Shown here piece by piece: positions 40,013 through 48,835 of a stretch of DNA of 64,000 nt. The stretch comes from Cranoglanis bouderius. Lineage: Eukaryota; Chordata; Actinopteri; Siluriformes; Cranoglanididae. Each line of letters begins with the position of its first letter. Position 1 is the first letter of the stretch. Location: contig CM042548.1 in assembly GCA_023630585.1 (NCBI GenBank), positions 18,870,527-18,934,526 on the forward strand, written 5' to 3'. The notes under the pieces are model-generated. The model saw only the letters and a program-made list of their open reading frames with translations, had not been told where the DNA came from and did not search any database. The position numbers and the translations under genes were made by a program.

Positions 40013-41593
40013 TTTTCACTGGGAAGAAAAGTAATATCAATATAAAATGGTGATGAGAAAATGTTAAAATGTTACTGTGGTTAAATAAATAAACATGAAT
40101 GAAAAACATTCAATTGCTGCTTAAACTGCTTAAATGGATTGAATTGCCGGCTTCTTAAATCCACCACTAAAAGGACTTTTGAAAAGAGTGAGAAACTTTG
40201 GCAGACCCCACACTATTGAACATTTCTGTGCTATTAGAGACAATTCCTGCAAGAGACGTTTTTTAGGACGAATCTGTGTTTGATCAGGTGATGGTCTGCA
40301 CTATTTTTAGCTCCACCTGTATAACCCATGTATGCTAACTTGGGCAAGAATGGTAACCAAATTTAGCACAGAAAGCATCTCAGCTCTCTGGGTTGTGGAG
40401 AATAGCAACGGCATTGATGCTGCACCATCCAGGGGGAAAGCGCTAACTACATCCACTGCATAGAGATAAAAGAAACAAAGATCAATGATTACTTCAAAGA
40501 TCAAGATATTGATTGGGAAGCACTGGCTGACTGTTTGGTATCAGTTATCTGTGCTCTTCACAGAATGGAAGTAGGCCAATTGAAACATGCCTGGAGTAAA
40601 TATATATGAAACCTAATACCAGTGGAAGCCTTATAAAGCACAGAATGATAGAGAGCTCATTGCCTTGTCCTTTCTGTGTGTGAACACCTACCTGTGAAAT
40701 TGAAGTTGCAGGGGGATGTATTCAGCATGGAACCTACTGTGATGTACACAATTTAAAGATATAGGTTGAGATGGAGTACTTTGTGCATGATAGAGAGGAT
40801 ATTGTCCAATAAGCAAGGCATCAGAGACTGAGATGGGCTCACATGTTGTCTCAGACTGGAAAATATATTTTGTAACTTCTTCAGTAGGTTCTGTTTAGAT
40901 TTAAGCCTATGCATGCCCTTGAATTTGATCATTTTACATAAATAGTAAATAGTACCTGTTTTATATTTTCCTTGGATACATTATGCCGCAAATTCCCCCT
41001 CTCACTCTCATGTTTTGTTTTGAGTTCATAACCTGTGCTTTTTGTTTACATTACCATGTGCATGTGTTTTGGTCTGTTACCTAATGCGTGCACCTGTTCT
41101 ATGTTCAGCCCCGGATTATTTTGTGTATATTTTGTATTTGTACGCTTCTGTTTCTTGTCTGTTTGCGAAGTCTTGTTCATTGTTAATGTGCGTTTCTGAG
41201 CCTTAGTTTCCTGTGTTCCCTATTTGCTTGATAAAATGTGCATAGAAACAAAGTGCTTTGTGTAGTGCTGTAAAGTAAATATGAAGTTAAACGAAGCAGC
41301 GGGTATTGGTTAATTTCCATTTTTTTTTCCAAGACAAGGCAGCCCTCTTAACACACAGTAACATGTGCAATGCTAATGAGCTGATTCATGTTTTTTGGCC
41401 TTAGTGTGCTTAGATCCAAGGAGCAATTATTTTTACACTCCCTCTCTCTTTCTCTTTCAATTCATTTTTCAACTCAGATCCAGAAAGCTTTTGGCATTGG
41501 CATAAACTGCAGCAGGAAGTGCATTATTGCCAAAACTATTTAAATAAAATGTTCCCAGAATGAAAATAATTGTTTAATCTAAATAGATTGTCA

Positions 41594-41670
<77 letters not shown>

Positions 41671-43633
41671 GGCCACTACAGATCTGTATGGAAACTGTAC
41701 GTTGCGTCATTCAGGCACATCAGCTGCTGCTCCCGAGGCTGCTGGTGTGTTTGCCTTGGCATTAGAAGCCAAGTACGTACACTTCTGCTTCTTATCACAT
41801 GTTTCAGCTACACAGCCTGATTAAAGATTTATGAAACATGCAGCAGCAGAGCTTGTAGCAGAGAGTGTACTGCAGTCTTGGCTGTAGATTATCGTCAGTG
41901 AGTGTTTTGCTCTGCCTACCAGTGCTACAATGATAGTGTTTTAAGCCTCTCCTGTTTGTATATTTGATGCCTTCCTCTTCATGTTTGTGCTTGAAGCCAA
42001 CATTGAGCAAATTGCTACATGAATGCCAGCGAACAAAAAAACATTGGCCTTCATCTGGTCCTTAAAGCTAATTAAATGGGCGTGGGGCTCACACTTTGCA
42101 TCACTGCATTGGCTCAGAGCTCTCCATAATTTGCTTAATTGAAAGCAAGAGACCTTTAGAGGGGCAGGTGCTCAAAATTTTAAAAGGGGACATGGATCAA
42201 TTTTTAAACCACTAAATGCAGCATATTCACAGAAGGAATTTCGTAGCACATTGGACAATATTGTACCGAACAGCCCTGAAAAAAGGCCTTTCAAAAAAGC
42301 ACCATGTGCATGAAGTGGCAAAGGAGGAAAAGAGCAAATGCCTCAGGCTACTCTTACATCTTCTTGCTGCATCATACCAAAGACAATATTGCTATGCAGA
42401 ATATCAAAGAATTGTTCCTTTAATTCCCACAGTCAAAAGAACTACAGCTTATATTATTAATTTAGCCCTCTTTGTGGTGGAACTGACTTCAGAATGTCAT
42501 TTTCACTTCGCTTGTGCTGCTTGACACAGTCTTTAGTGTGCTGTGACTGGTGTTAATGAATGTTGACATGACCTTACCTCTGCAAAGCCTCAGTGTTTGC
42601 TCAGCATTGAATAATGTTGTAGCTGATGGTGGAGCAGGTCACTCGCTCCAGCCAACGGTAAATACTGATTGCAGGCGGTGAGTGCATGTGTGTTTTGTCA
42701 GTTGTCCAACATACTTACAGCACCGTAGTGATACCTGAAACCTGCTGAGGAGCAGAGAATGGACTGATTTGAAAGAAGAATCACACATTGAATAGTCTAA
42801 ATCTGGACCGGCGTCCTAAGAAAAACATATTTGTATTTCATCTTTACTAAAATGTTTTTAAGAGAATATTGCCATTGCTCGTCTTTTTGTAATCTGGAGA
42901 TTAATGTTTCATAAAGCAGTTCTGCATGGTGGCCCCTAATATTTGACCCACATAAGTTGTGATTATAAATAAAGACAATATTTAAAAAAAAAACAGTATG
43001 TAATATTGTAATACTGTAACTGTAATGTGTCATATTATTAGTGAACAAATGGTTTAGTCAAGGGCACCACATTTGTCCATTTGGTCATTTCAAACTGGAC
43101 AGCTGTTGATCAGAAAAACACAAGGTAATATTTTTCGTCTTCACTTGTCCAGTTTCAGTGAGACTGTGCATACTGTAGCCTCAGATTCCTGTTTTTGGCT
43201 AAGAGGAATGGAACCCGATGTGGTCTGCTGTTGTAGCTCAACTGCCTCAATGTTCAAGACAAGATCAGCCATAACATTAAAACCACTAACAGGTGACGTG
43301 AATAACATTGATTATCTCGTTACAGTGGCACCTGTCAAGGGGTGGGATATATTAGGCAGCAAGTGAACAGTCAGTTCTTGAAGTTGATGTGTTGGAAGCA
43401 GGAAAAATGGGCAAGCGTAAGGATCTGAGCAACTTTGACAAGGGGCAAATTGTGATGGCTAGATGACTGGGTCAGAGCATCTCCAAAACGGCAGGTCTTG
43501 TGGGGTGTTCCCGGTATGCAGTGATAAGTACCTACCAAAAGTGGTCCAAGGAAGGACAACCAGTGAACCAGCATCAGGGTCATCAGAACTGGACCATGGA
43601 GCAATGGAAGAAGGTGGCCTGGTCTGATGAATC

Positions 43634-43668
<35 letters not shown>

Positions 43669-46600
43669 ATGTGCTTCGCTTACCTGGGGAAGTGATGGCA
43701 CCAGGATGCACTTTGGGAAGAAGGCAAGCCGGCAGAGGCGGTGTGATGCTCTGGGCAATGTTCTGCTGGGAAACCTTGGATCCTGGCATTCATGTGGATG
43801 TTGCTATGACAAGTACCACCTACCTAAACATTGCTGCAGACCAAGTACACCCCTTCATGGCAACAGTATTCATTAATGGCAGTGGCCTCTTTCAGCAGGA
43901 TAACGCACCCTGCCACACTGCAAAAATAGTTCAGGAATGGTTTGAGGAACATGACAAAGAGTTCATGGTGTCGAGTTGGCCTCCAAATTCCCCAGATCTC
44001 AATCTGCTGCTAACGTCTTGGTGCCATATACCACAGCACACCTTCATAGGTCTTCAGAGTCCATGCCTCGATGGATCAGAGCTGTTTTGGTGGCACAAGG
44101 GGGACCTACACAATATTAGGCAGGTGGTTTTAATGTCATGGCTGATTGGTGTATTCTGATGCTTTTCTCCTCATCACAGGAGTAAAGTGTGGTTATGTAA
44201 GTTACTGTAGCATTCTTGAAAGCTCAAACCACTCTGGCCATTCTCCTCTGATCTCTCTCTTCAACAAGGCATTTCGGCCCACAGAACTGCCGCTCACTGG
44301 ATGTTTTTGGTTTTTTGCACCATTCTGTGTAAACTGTAAGTGCTTGATAAATCACAGGATAAACTCAAATGAGCCCATCTGGCTCCAACAACCATGCCAT
44401 GGTCAGAGTGATTGGAATCACATTTTTCCCCATTGAGAAGCTCTTGACCTGAGTCTGCATGATTGTATGCATTGTGCTGCTATATGTTTAGCTGACTGGA
44501 TAATTGCAAGTGTACAGGTATTTTGCTATTAAAGTGACTGGTGAGTGTATATTATAAAATTCTCAAATAAATGTAAGCTACCACAAGACAAATGTATAAC
44601 AATAGATCATAAGTGGTTACTTTAATGAAAAAATGGTATTCTTCAAAATAGCATGGCTACATTAGGACCTAGATGACTTCAATCATGGAGGAACTATCCG
44701 ATAGCAAGTGATATCAGGAGGTTGTACATCAGAATACATCTTTGTGACTTAAAACTCGAGAGGCTGAATTACGCAACATGACAGAAAAATCAGGTGTTAT
44801 TCGTGACCTTAAAGCGATTTCATAAAGAGAAATTCTGTAGAGGAAAGTGCCAAACCACATTGATTATTCAGAATGAATTATTTAATTATTAACTATTCAG
44901 CAGAAATCCAGATATCCCTCAGCCATATTTCTGAATGTTTTGACCATATAAAAAAGGAGTTATATATTAATCCAGCCATTTTGCCTTAAGCTTGTTTTCC
45001 TCGTGTGTGTATGCATACAGTCCAAACCTGACCTGGAGGGACATGCAGCACCTCACAGTACTCACTTCAAAAAGGAATAAACTCCACGATGAAGTGCACC
45101 AGTGGAGGAGAAACGGCGTGGGCTTGGAGTTCAACCATCTGTTCGGCTACGGCGTGCTGGATGCCGGTGCCATGGTCAGCCTGGCACGTGACTGGAAGAC
45201 TGTGCCTGAGCGTTTTCACTGTGTGGCCGGATCAGTGCAGGAGACACAGTAAGTGCTGCCTGCAGGCTGTATAGGACATCTTGTGCACACAAATATTGTT
45301 GAAAAATTCTAATAACCATAAACGATTTTATACAAAAGATTGCATTTCATCTAATATTAAATTTTCTTTTAAACAAATTTATCCTCCTTATTAGTATGTA
45401 AATGCAGTATGTAAGAATGGGTGCAGTGTGACAGCATCCCTGAGCTCCACCTGATAGCATTTTGCAGTTGTCAAATCTTCCTCTCTCTTCCCACACAGAC
45501 ACTGGGAGTCCCTCTTCTTTCCCCAAGCTCCTTATTCTCATGTCTGCTATAATTAGTCGTCTCCCACTCAATGCTGGACACAGCATCCTACGGCAACAGC
45601 CTCAATTAGACTGTTCTGGAGTGCCAGGGAGAAAGTGTGTGTGCGTGTTCATGCGCAAACTGTGTGTGTGTGTTTATATTTCTCTGCTTGTGTGCGTCCT
45701 TGTCAAACCCCCATGGACAAAAGTGCCAGCTCTCATATCTTACCTAGCAGAGAGATGGCGGGAGTCCTAGCCAAGGCAGTGGGTGAGAATAGCAATTAAA
45801 AAGCAGAAGAGAAAAGAAAGATGCTGCTGAATTCAAATGAGCATGGACATGCGGGGCAGCCGCCATGTGATAAGGCCCCCTATCAGCCCTGACTAATGAA
45901 TGCCGTCAAACCCTCAAGACAGTGAACCAGCACCGAACAATTCTGAAAAATAAGGCTTTAATTGTTTTAGAAAGACGCTCATGTTTAGAAAAACATGGAA
46001 GAGAAAAAAATAGAAATTCTTGTGGATTAAGGGCAAGGGGAAAAAATAGGAAACAGAAAGAAAGAGTGTGTGCCTGCAAGAAGAGTATTAAGGGGCAATT
46101 TTGTGGTATTCTTGTGAGAGAGTGTCTAGGGAACACTGTATCTGTCAATCAAAAACTCATATCTCAAACCCATATATAAGCTATCTTCTATTCCTTTTTC
46201 CTTATTTCTACACTGCAGTCAAAAGTGATTAGTCGGAGAGGTGTTTCCAGTCTCACAGTATAACACCTTTTGTTCCAGAGATTGCAGTAATTACAATCAG
46301 AACAGCAGCATGGCACTCCTCCAGCTGCCGTTCTATTAATAATCCTACTTGGGCTTTAATAATAAACACAACAACAGAAAAAAAAAATTGCCCACTGTTC
46401 TGTATTACAGTCTTTATATTAGTGAAGATTTGACCTGTTACCAGAGACAGTTCCTGCAAGGGCACATGAACCGAGCACTACTCTAACTGCACCAGTGATA
46501 GAGGTGTAACACAGTGTCGTTCTGTTTAGTGCTTCAAATATTCATATGTATATTCAGATTTTAAAAACACAGAGGTAGAAATGCCAGCACTGTCAGCATG

Positions 46601-46834
46601 GTGTGTATTTTGGCTCTGACTGTTCCTCAACCTCAGCTACATCACCCAAGTTCATAATTGCTCTCAACCAATGATGTGTGCAGGACTGTTTCTTTAATCC
46701 TGATCACTCAGTTATTATTTTTGTTAGTACCTGCCCAGAGGGGTGTTCCACAAAGCCAGGACTTTACTACTGTTTACTGCTCTTTACGGGTTTTTTTTGT
46801 TTACTGCGCATGTGCCTAAAACTTTTGCACAGTA

Positions 46835-46884
<50 letters not shown>

Positions 46885-48835
46885 ATTCATCTCCTATTCG
46901 TATCTGCATTTGTGTGTTTACATATATCTGTTCAATCCGAATAACATGTTCATATTTGGTTACATCCATAACCAGTGACTTCTTCCCAGATGTGCGGATG
47001 TCTTATAATTCTCGTTTTATGTTCAGGTTCAGCTCAAAAATACACCAATAAGGCAAAGCATCAGAGAGTTGCAGATGAAGAGTCAAAGTCAAGCGATATG
47101 CTTTCTGTTGTAAATGTTCCTGGCAGCAAATAGTTAAATGACCATGTTCATGTTTGATTTTCTATCGCTCAGATGAAGCTCCTAAGGGCTGTTTATAGCC
47201 ACAACAATGCAGTCGTTATTTCACTTATATGTTAATCCAATCAGCACATTTGCTGTTAAATGTAGTCAGTAGTGTCACTGATTGTCTTCCTGAACATTTC
47301 TGTTTCGCTGTTGCATAAATGGTGTATTTATAGAATGTATTTTTAGAAACCATTGATTTTCATTTTGCGTGTTGCGAGCTGCGCTTTTAAACAATGCATA
47401 TTCATGAGACCCCCCTGCGGGTTTATTTCCTGATGTTCCAATTTTCCAAACAACCCACCAACCGGATGCACTTCTTACTTCTATTTTCCTGAATTAGTCT
47501 CCCAGGAAACACGCCGCACTTGCGTACCAGTAGTCTCACGCAGACCCACATACGTAATCTGAGTGCAGTAATGGACCAGGATGGGAGACCTGTCTCTGAT
47601 AATGCCATTATGTCCACTTTATGGCTGCCAGCTCTCTGCCGTTATCATCCTGCTGGCACAAAACAGGCTGTCAGCAGCACTGCGCCTTTGTGCGAGCGCA
47701 GCAACAAAGCCGTCCTCCTCTTATGGCATGGGCGAGATCCCTTCATCTCGCCAGAACAATTTGTCTAGCACTAGGGTGGTGCATTATTAAAAAAAAAAAG
47801 GGGACATAATAGAGTTTCTGTTGTCTGCTCTTTACAGCCTGCTCTTACTGAACTAATATTTCAGGGAGGAAAAAGAGTTCAGGACCAACCTTTCCAGATT
47901 AGAAACTGATAGTTTTTTTTCTGTTTCTCCTGCTAGTTATATGTAAATGTTCATCCTTGAATATAGAACGCTGCAGTTTTATGGTTGAAACTCTAGGGTG
48001 ACAGAAGTACTGATTACTTTGTCAGAGTTCATTAAAGCAATAAGCTTTAATAAGCATTTTGATAAAATTCAGAGTTCAATAAATAATTTAATGTATTATA
48101 ATGATATATGTAGTCTGTTAACAGTAAGTGTCTTATGTGTAATGGTTTTATTGGTTTAAAACCTGGCACATTAATACAGAAATCAATTATTTTGATTTGT
48201 GTATATATTGATGTATTGATGGCTCAGTCCGATTTTCGATTTGAAACTATGCACCGTAGAATTTGCATTAATGATTTAATTTTGATTTAATTAAGATTAA
48301 GTCTGTCTCACACTGTATTTGTCTCTGTCTCTTTTTTTCACACAGCAAGATCCAATCAGGTGCCAGGCTAGCGCTCACCATCACTACAGACGCATGTCAG
48401 GGCCGGGAGAACTTTGTGCGCTATCTGGAGCATGTCCAGGCGGTGGTGACAGTGAATGCGAGCCGGCGCGGCGAGCTCACGCTCAACCTGACTTCACCCA
48501 TGGGCACCAAGTCCATCCTGCTGAGCCGGCGGCCGCGTGACTCCGACTCCACTGTGGGGTTCGACAAGTGGCCTTTCATGAGCACGCACACATGGGGCGA
48601 GGACCCTCGTGGCACCTGGAAGCTGGAAGTCAGCTTCAGCGGAGAATCTCCACAGAGCGGCCATCTAAACGAGTGGACCCTCATGCTGCACGGCACACAG
48701 AGTGCACCCTACATAGAGCAAGTGGTCAGGGACTACCAGTCCAAATTAGCCATGTCCAAAAAGGAGGAGCTGGAGGAGGAGCTGGATGAAGCCGTCGAAA
48801 GGAGCCTTGAGAGGATGATGAGCAAAAGCAACTAG
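8862..48835 (+). CDS. pcsk2: Proprotein convertase subtilisin/kexin type 2 (PC2), complete 12-exon gene
   Basis: PC2 is the calcium-dependent subtilisin-like protease that cleaves prohormones and proneuropeptides after dibasic sites in neuroendocrine secretory granules, helped by the chaperone 7B2. Coding exons: 8862-9044, 10797-10901, 19302-19415, 19806-19914, 20057-20094, 30274-30350, 31726-31814, 35646-35821, 38070-38285, 41672-41772, 45021-45248, 48346-48835. They join in frame to 641 residues (human PC2 has 638), and all borders are GT-AG. Visible parts: signal peptide 1-25; prodomain 26-111 ending at RQKR; catalytic domain about 112-454 with Asp169 (IMDDG), His210 (HGTRC) and Ser386 (SGTSAAAP); the PC2-specific oxyanion Asp312 where other convertases have Asn; P domain about 455-593; acidic amphipathic C-terminal helix. 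Possible N-glycans lie at N377, N516 and N526. The start ATG opens a classic signal peptide. Identity rests on near-continuous similarity to vertebrate PC2. Confidence 0.97.
9045..10796 (+). other. pcsk2 intron 1
   Basis: AT-rich intron with a TATG repeat (about 9759-9786) and a TG microsatellite (10189-10254). Nothing else recognised. Confidence 0.8.
10189..10254 (+). repeat. (TG)n microsatellite
   Basis: About 66 bp of pure TG. Confidence 0.98.
10797..10901 (+). CDS. pcsk2: pcsk2 exon 2: prodomain with internal basic cleavage site
   Basis: Encodes residues 62-96, from LPFGERLFHFYP to DEDRR. The acceptor is ttcttcaag and the donor is gtaagc, phase 0 at both ends. It holds the secondary autocleavage cluster KKKRKRSLRRRQ. 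The exon has no ATG-initiated reading frame of its own that matches it, so it was found by extending the homology from exons 1 and 3. Confidence 0.93.
11529..11557 (+). repeat. (TA)n microsatellite
   Basis: Short pure AT repeat inside the left part of the 2.55-kb element. Confidence 0.95.
11930..13530. mobile_element. Possible nested element with AACACA-rich ends
   Basis: Left zone has TTAACACACGTGT, TTTTAACACAGG and AGATGTGTTAAA. Right zone has AACATGTGTTG, ATTAACACAAAA and ATTAACACATCC, then CTGAGTGTG. The boundaries are approximate because the left terminus is degraded. No coding frame inside. Confidence 0.4.
14845..15298. mobile_element. Tc1-derived foldback element
   Basis: Left end has ATGCAATTATCCAATCAATC and right end has TGATAATTGCATGAATGAAC...TGGCCAGTGAGTGTA. 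The interior, read on the minus strand, contains degraded Tc1 transposase sequence. Confidence 0.7.
16830..17160 (-). repeat. Interspersed inverted-repeat family, reversed copy
   Basis: ATAAGGTGTTGATTACCTAA matches the reverse complement of the block at 3770-3800. CCACCCTGCCATGGATTATT at about 17089 recurs at about 24605. Confidence 0.5.
18245..18505 (+). mobile_element. Tc1-derived foldback fragment
   Basis: CTGTGGTGAGCAGAAAAGAA... and AATCTGAGGCTACACTGGGG read as Tc1 transposase remnants. From about 18420 the sequence mirrors itself (GGTGAGCCTGTGCTCGCTGT... GACAGGAGTGGAACCTGACG). Confidence 0.65.
19302..19415 (+). CDS. pcsk2: pcsk2 exon 3: primary prodomain cleavage site
   Basis: Encodes residues 97-134. 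It contains the primary activation site RQKR (108-111), followed by the mature N terminus GYRDIND and then NDPLFTKQWYL. The acceptor is tctcag and the donor is gtaagt, phase 0. Confidence 0.95.
19806..19914 (+). CDS. pcsk2: pcsk2 exon 4: catalytic aspartate
   Basis: Encodes residues 135-170 and the first base of G171. It holds GLDLNVAEAWKMGYTGKGV and the catalytic Asp169 in IMDDG. The acceptor is ttgattag. The donor is gatg/gtatat, a weaker donor, and the exon ends in phase 1. Confidence 0.94.
20057..20094 (+). CDS. pcsk2: pcsk2 exon 5: 38-bp microexon
   Basis: A 38-bp exon completing G171 and encoding IDYLHQDLASNY to residue 183. The acceptor is tgacag and the donor is gtaagt. It restores phase 0 after exon 4, and together the two exons make exactly 49 codons. 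Confidence 0.93.
22512..22562 (+). repeat. (TC)n microsatellite
   Basis: About 51 bp of pure TC in intron 5. Confidence 0.97.
22763..22905 (+). repeat. SINE body fragment
   Basis: ATGTTCTCCTGTGTTGG..., GTTTTCTCCAGGTTCTCCGG, ...CACTAAATTGCCCCTATGTG match the conserved body of the fish SINEs elsewhere in the window. Head and tail are missing. Confidence 0.65.
24600..25020 (+). repeat. Interspersed inverted-repeat family, copy 2
   Basis: Contains ACCCTGGCATGGATTATTTC at the left and GCCGTTACTATAGAAACGAT, GTTATAGAAAATTAATCCAC and GAGAATTCAACAGAG at the right, matching 3590-3815. Confidence 0.55.
27040..27480 (+). promoter_or_regulatory. Candidate conserved non-coding block in intron 5
   Basis: A repeat-free stretch with a dense homeodomain-type cluster at 27400-27440 (TTTAATTAGATTATGAGTAA then TTAGTCTAATTGG). 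It looks like intronic enhancer DNA in composition only; conservation cannot be tested here. Confidence 0.25.
27483..27600 (-). repeat. Second fish SINE family, fragment
   Basis: TTATAGTTGAGACAGGATAC, ...AACTGAGCGGTTGAGGATTA and ...GGGACCCAACAGTGGTACCT. The same ordered blocks occur at 53086-53252. Confidence 0.55.
27865..28188 (-). repeat. tRNA-derived SINE, full length, minus strand
   Basis: On the minus strand it starts with the tRNA-like head TGGCTTAGTGGTTAGCGTGC and a box-B-like GGTTTGATTCC. The body follows and it ends in the GGATGGATGG-type tail. It is the most complete SINE in the window. Confidence 0.85.
30274..30350 (+). CDS. pcsk2: pcsk2 exon 6
   Basis: Encodes residues 184-208 and two bases of S209, including SYDFSSNDPYPYPRYTDDW just before the catalytic histidine. 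The acceptor is atttcag and the donor is aacag/gtaatc. It follows intron 5, the largest at about 10.2 kb. Confidence 0.95.
31726..31814 (+). CDS. pcsk2: pcsk2 exon 7: catalytic histidine
   Basis: Completes S209 and encodes H210 in HGTRCAGEVSAVANNN, then ICGVGVAYNSKVA to residue 238, with one base of G239. The acceptor is atgtttag and the donor is gcgg/gtacgt. Confidence 0.95.
33347..33688 (-). pseudogene. Tc1 transposase, N-terminal DNA-binding part only
   Basis: 113 residues start MGKAKEYSCDVRQKVVELHQ and include the helix-turn-helix region, the GRP-like linker (RPGIGRVSILSQRT) and RITAGELQKLVASWG. The frame ends at HHHKLF where the catalytic domain should begin, so it cannot encode an active transposase. 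Confidence 0.85.
33715..35146. mobile_element. Solo-LTR-like insertion inside the Tc1 element
   Basis: A 1,432-bp segment starts TGTAGTG and ends TTGTTACA (TG...CA borders). It is flanked by the 4-bp direct repeat TTGG (33711-33714 and 35147-35150) inside otherwise continuous Tc1 sequence. It contains an AC microsatellite and no coding frame. The borders and 4-bp duplication fit a retroviral-type long terminal repeat left after recombination. Confidence 0.6.
34132..34197 (+). repeat. (AC)n microsatellite
   Basis: About 66 bp of AC within the LTR-like segment. Confidence 0.95.
35646..35821 (+). CDS. pcsk2: pcsk2 exon 8: catalytic core
   Basis: Encodes G239 to K297: IRMLDQPFMTDIIEASSISH, then DIYSASWGPTDDGKTVDGP and ADGVNK. 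The acceptor is ccggtctag and the donor is aacaag/gtactc, ending in phase 0. The acceptor lies only 118 bp beyond the right end of a Tc1 element. Confidence 0.96.
35822..38069 (+). other. pcsk2 intron 8
   Basis: AT-rich intron with a G-rich tract at 37575-37675. No transposon or exon was recognised. Confidence 0.7.
38070..38285 (+). CDS. pcsk2: pcsk2 exon 9: oxyanion-hole aspartate
   Basis: Encodes residues 298-369, from GRGGKGSIYVWASGDGGGYD to RKRNPEAGV. Asp312 in SGDGG marks the protein as PC2, because other convertases have Asn here. The acceptor is gtgtacag and the donor is gtgagt, phase 0. Confidence 0.97.
38690..39320 (-). mobile_element. LINE reverse-transcriptase fragment
   Basis: Minus-strand translation gives VIILLDFSKAFNTLTR near 39155-39220, VSQSSVLSLLLLFLDTCSL near 39000-39060, and HGFSYHCYTNDSQLILSF near 38925-38980. 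These match the LLD.S.AFDT, V.QGSVLGPLLF and YADD.QL blocks of CR1/L2-type reverse transcriptases. The catalytic YADD is changed to YTND and frames are broken, so it is dead. Confidence 0.8.
39980..40008 (+). repeat. Poly(T) run
   Basis: About 29 T residues. Confidence 0.95.
41597..41667 (+). repeat. (TC)n microsatellite forming the exon 10 polypyrimidine tract
   Basis: 71 bp of unbroken TC runs directly into GCAG at the exon 10 acceptor (41668-41671). Confidence 0.98.
41672..41772 (+). CDS. pcsk2: pcsk2 exon 10: catalytic serine
   Basis: Encodes residues 370-402 and two bases of N403: ATTDLYGNCTLRHSGTSAAA with Ser386, then PEAAGVFALALEA. The acceptor gcag directly follows a 71-bp TC repeat. 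The donor is gccaa/gtacgt. Confidence 0.96.
43262..44155 (+). mobile_element. Deleted Tc1/mariner element, nested
   Basis: Inverted ends GATCAGCCATAACATTAAAA and GGTTTTAATGTCATGGCTGA bound about 890 bp. A start-like AAAATGGGCAAGCGTAAGG at about 43404 opens the transposase. The right end keeps TA, while the extreme left end is lost. Confidence 0.8.
43404..44159 (+). pseudogene. Tc1 transposase remnant with poly(T) insertion
   Basis: Recognisable blocks are WSDESLF (first Asp), FQQDNAPCHTA (second Asp) and WPPNSPDLN. A 29-bp T run at 43638-43666 breaks the catalytic core. The frame is deleted after QHQGHQNW and again after SPDLN, so the third acidic residue is lost. Confidence 0.8.
45021..45248 (+). 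CDS. pcsk2: pcsk2 exon 11: end of catalytic domain and start of P domain
   Basis: Encodes N403 to T478 plus two bases of H479. It includes LTWRDMQHLTVLTSKRN, HDEVHQWRRNGVGLEFNHL and FGYGVLDAGAMVSLARDW. The acceptor is catacag and the donor is gacaca/gtaagt. Confidence 0.96.
45249..48345 (+). other. pcsk2 intron 11
   Basis: Has a TA repeat (46838-46879). Two repeat-free, moderately GC-rich blocks (45770-45910 and 47400-47770) are possible regulatory DNA. No exon was recognised. Confidence 0.65.
46838..46879 (+). repeat. (TA)n microsatellite
   Basis: About 42 bp of pure TA. Confidence 0.95.
48346..48835 (+). CDS. pcsk2: pcsk2 exon 12: P domain, C-terminal helix and stop
   Basis: Encodes H479 to N641 and a TAG stop. 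It carries the P-domain segments ENFVRYLEHVQAVVTVN, GTKSILLSRRPRDSDS and DKWPFMSTHTWGED. The last part is the granule-sorting acidic helix KKEELEEELDEAVERSL. The acceptor is tcacacag. Position 520-522 reads RGE rather than the common RGD. Confidence 0.97.

Larger units (their letters stand above)
38286..41671 (+). other. pcsk2 intron 9
   Basis: Holds a LINE reverse-transcriptase fragment (38690-39320, minus strand), a poly(T) run (39980-40008) and, at its 3' end, a TC repeat. The rest is AT-rich and unassigned. Confidence 0.75.
43084..44550. mobile_element. Tc1-derived foldback element interrupted by a second Tc1
   Basis: The left part 43084-43260 (TGGACAGCTGTTGATC, GTAGCCTCAGATTCCTG) and the right part 44155-44550 (TTCTGATGCTTTTC to AAGTGACTGGTGAGTGTA) belong to one repeat. 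The sequence between them is another Tc1 family. The right part, on the minus strand, matches degraded transposase sequence. Confidence 0.7.
41773..45020 (+). other. pcsk2 intron 10
   Basis: Contains a Tc1-derived foldback repeat split by a second Tc1 element (43084-44550). A 102-codon open frame at 42216-42524 has no recognisable similarity. Confidence 0.75.

Noticed and set aside
42216..42524. 102-codon open frame in pcsk2 intron 10
   Set aside because: No recognisable domain, no splice context and AT-rich surroundings; most likely chance.
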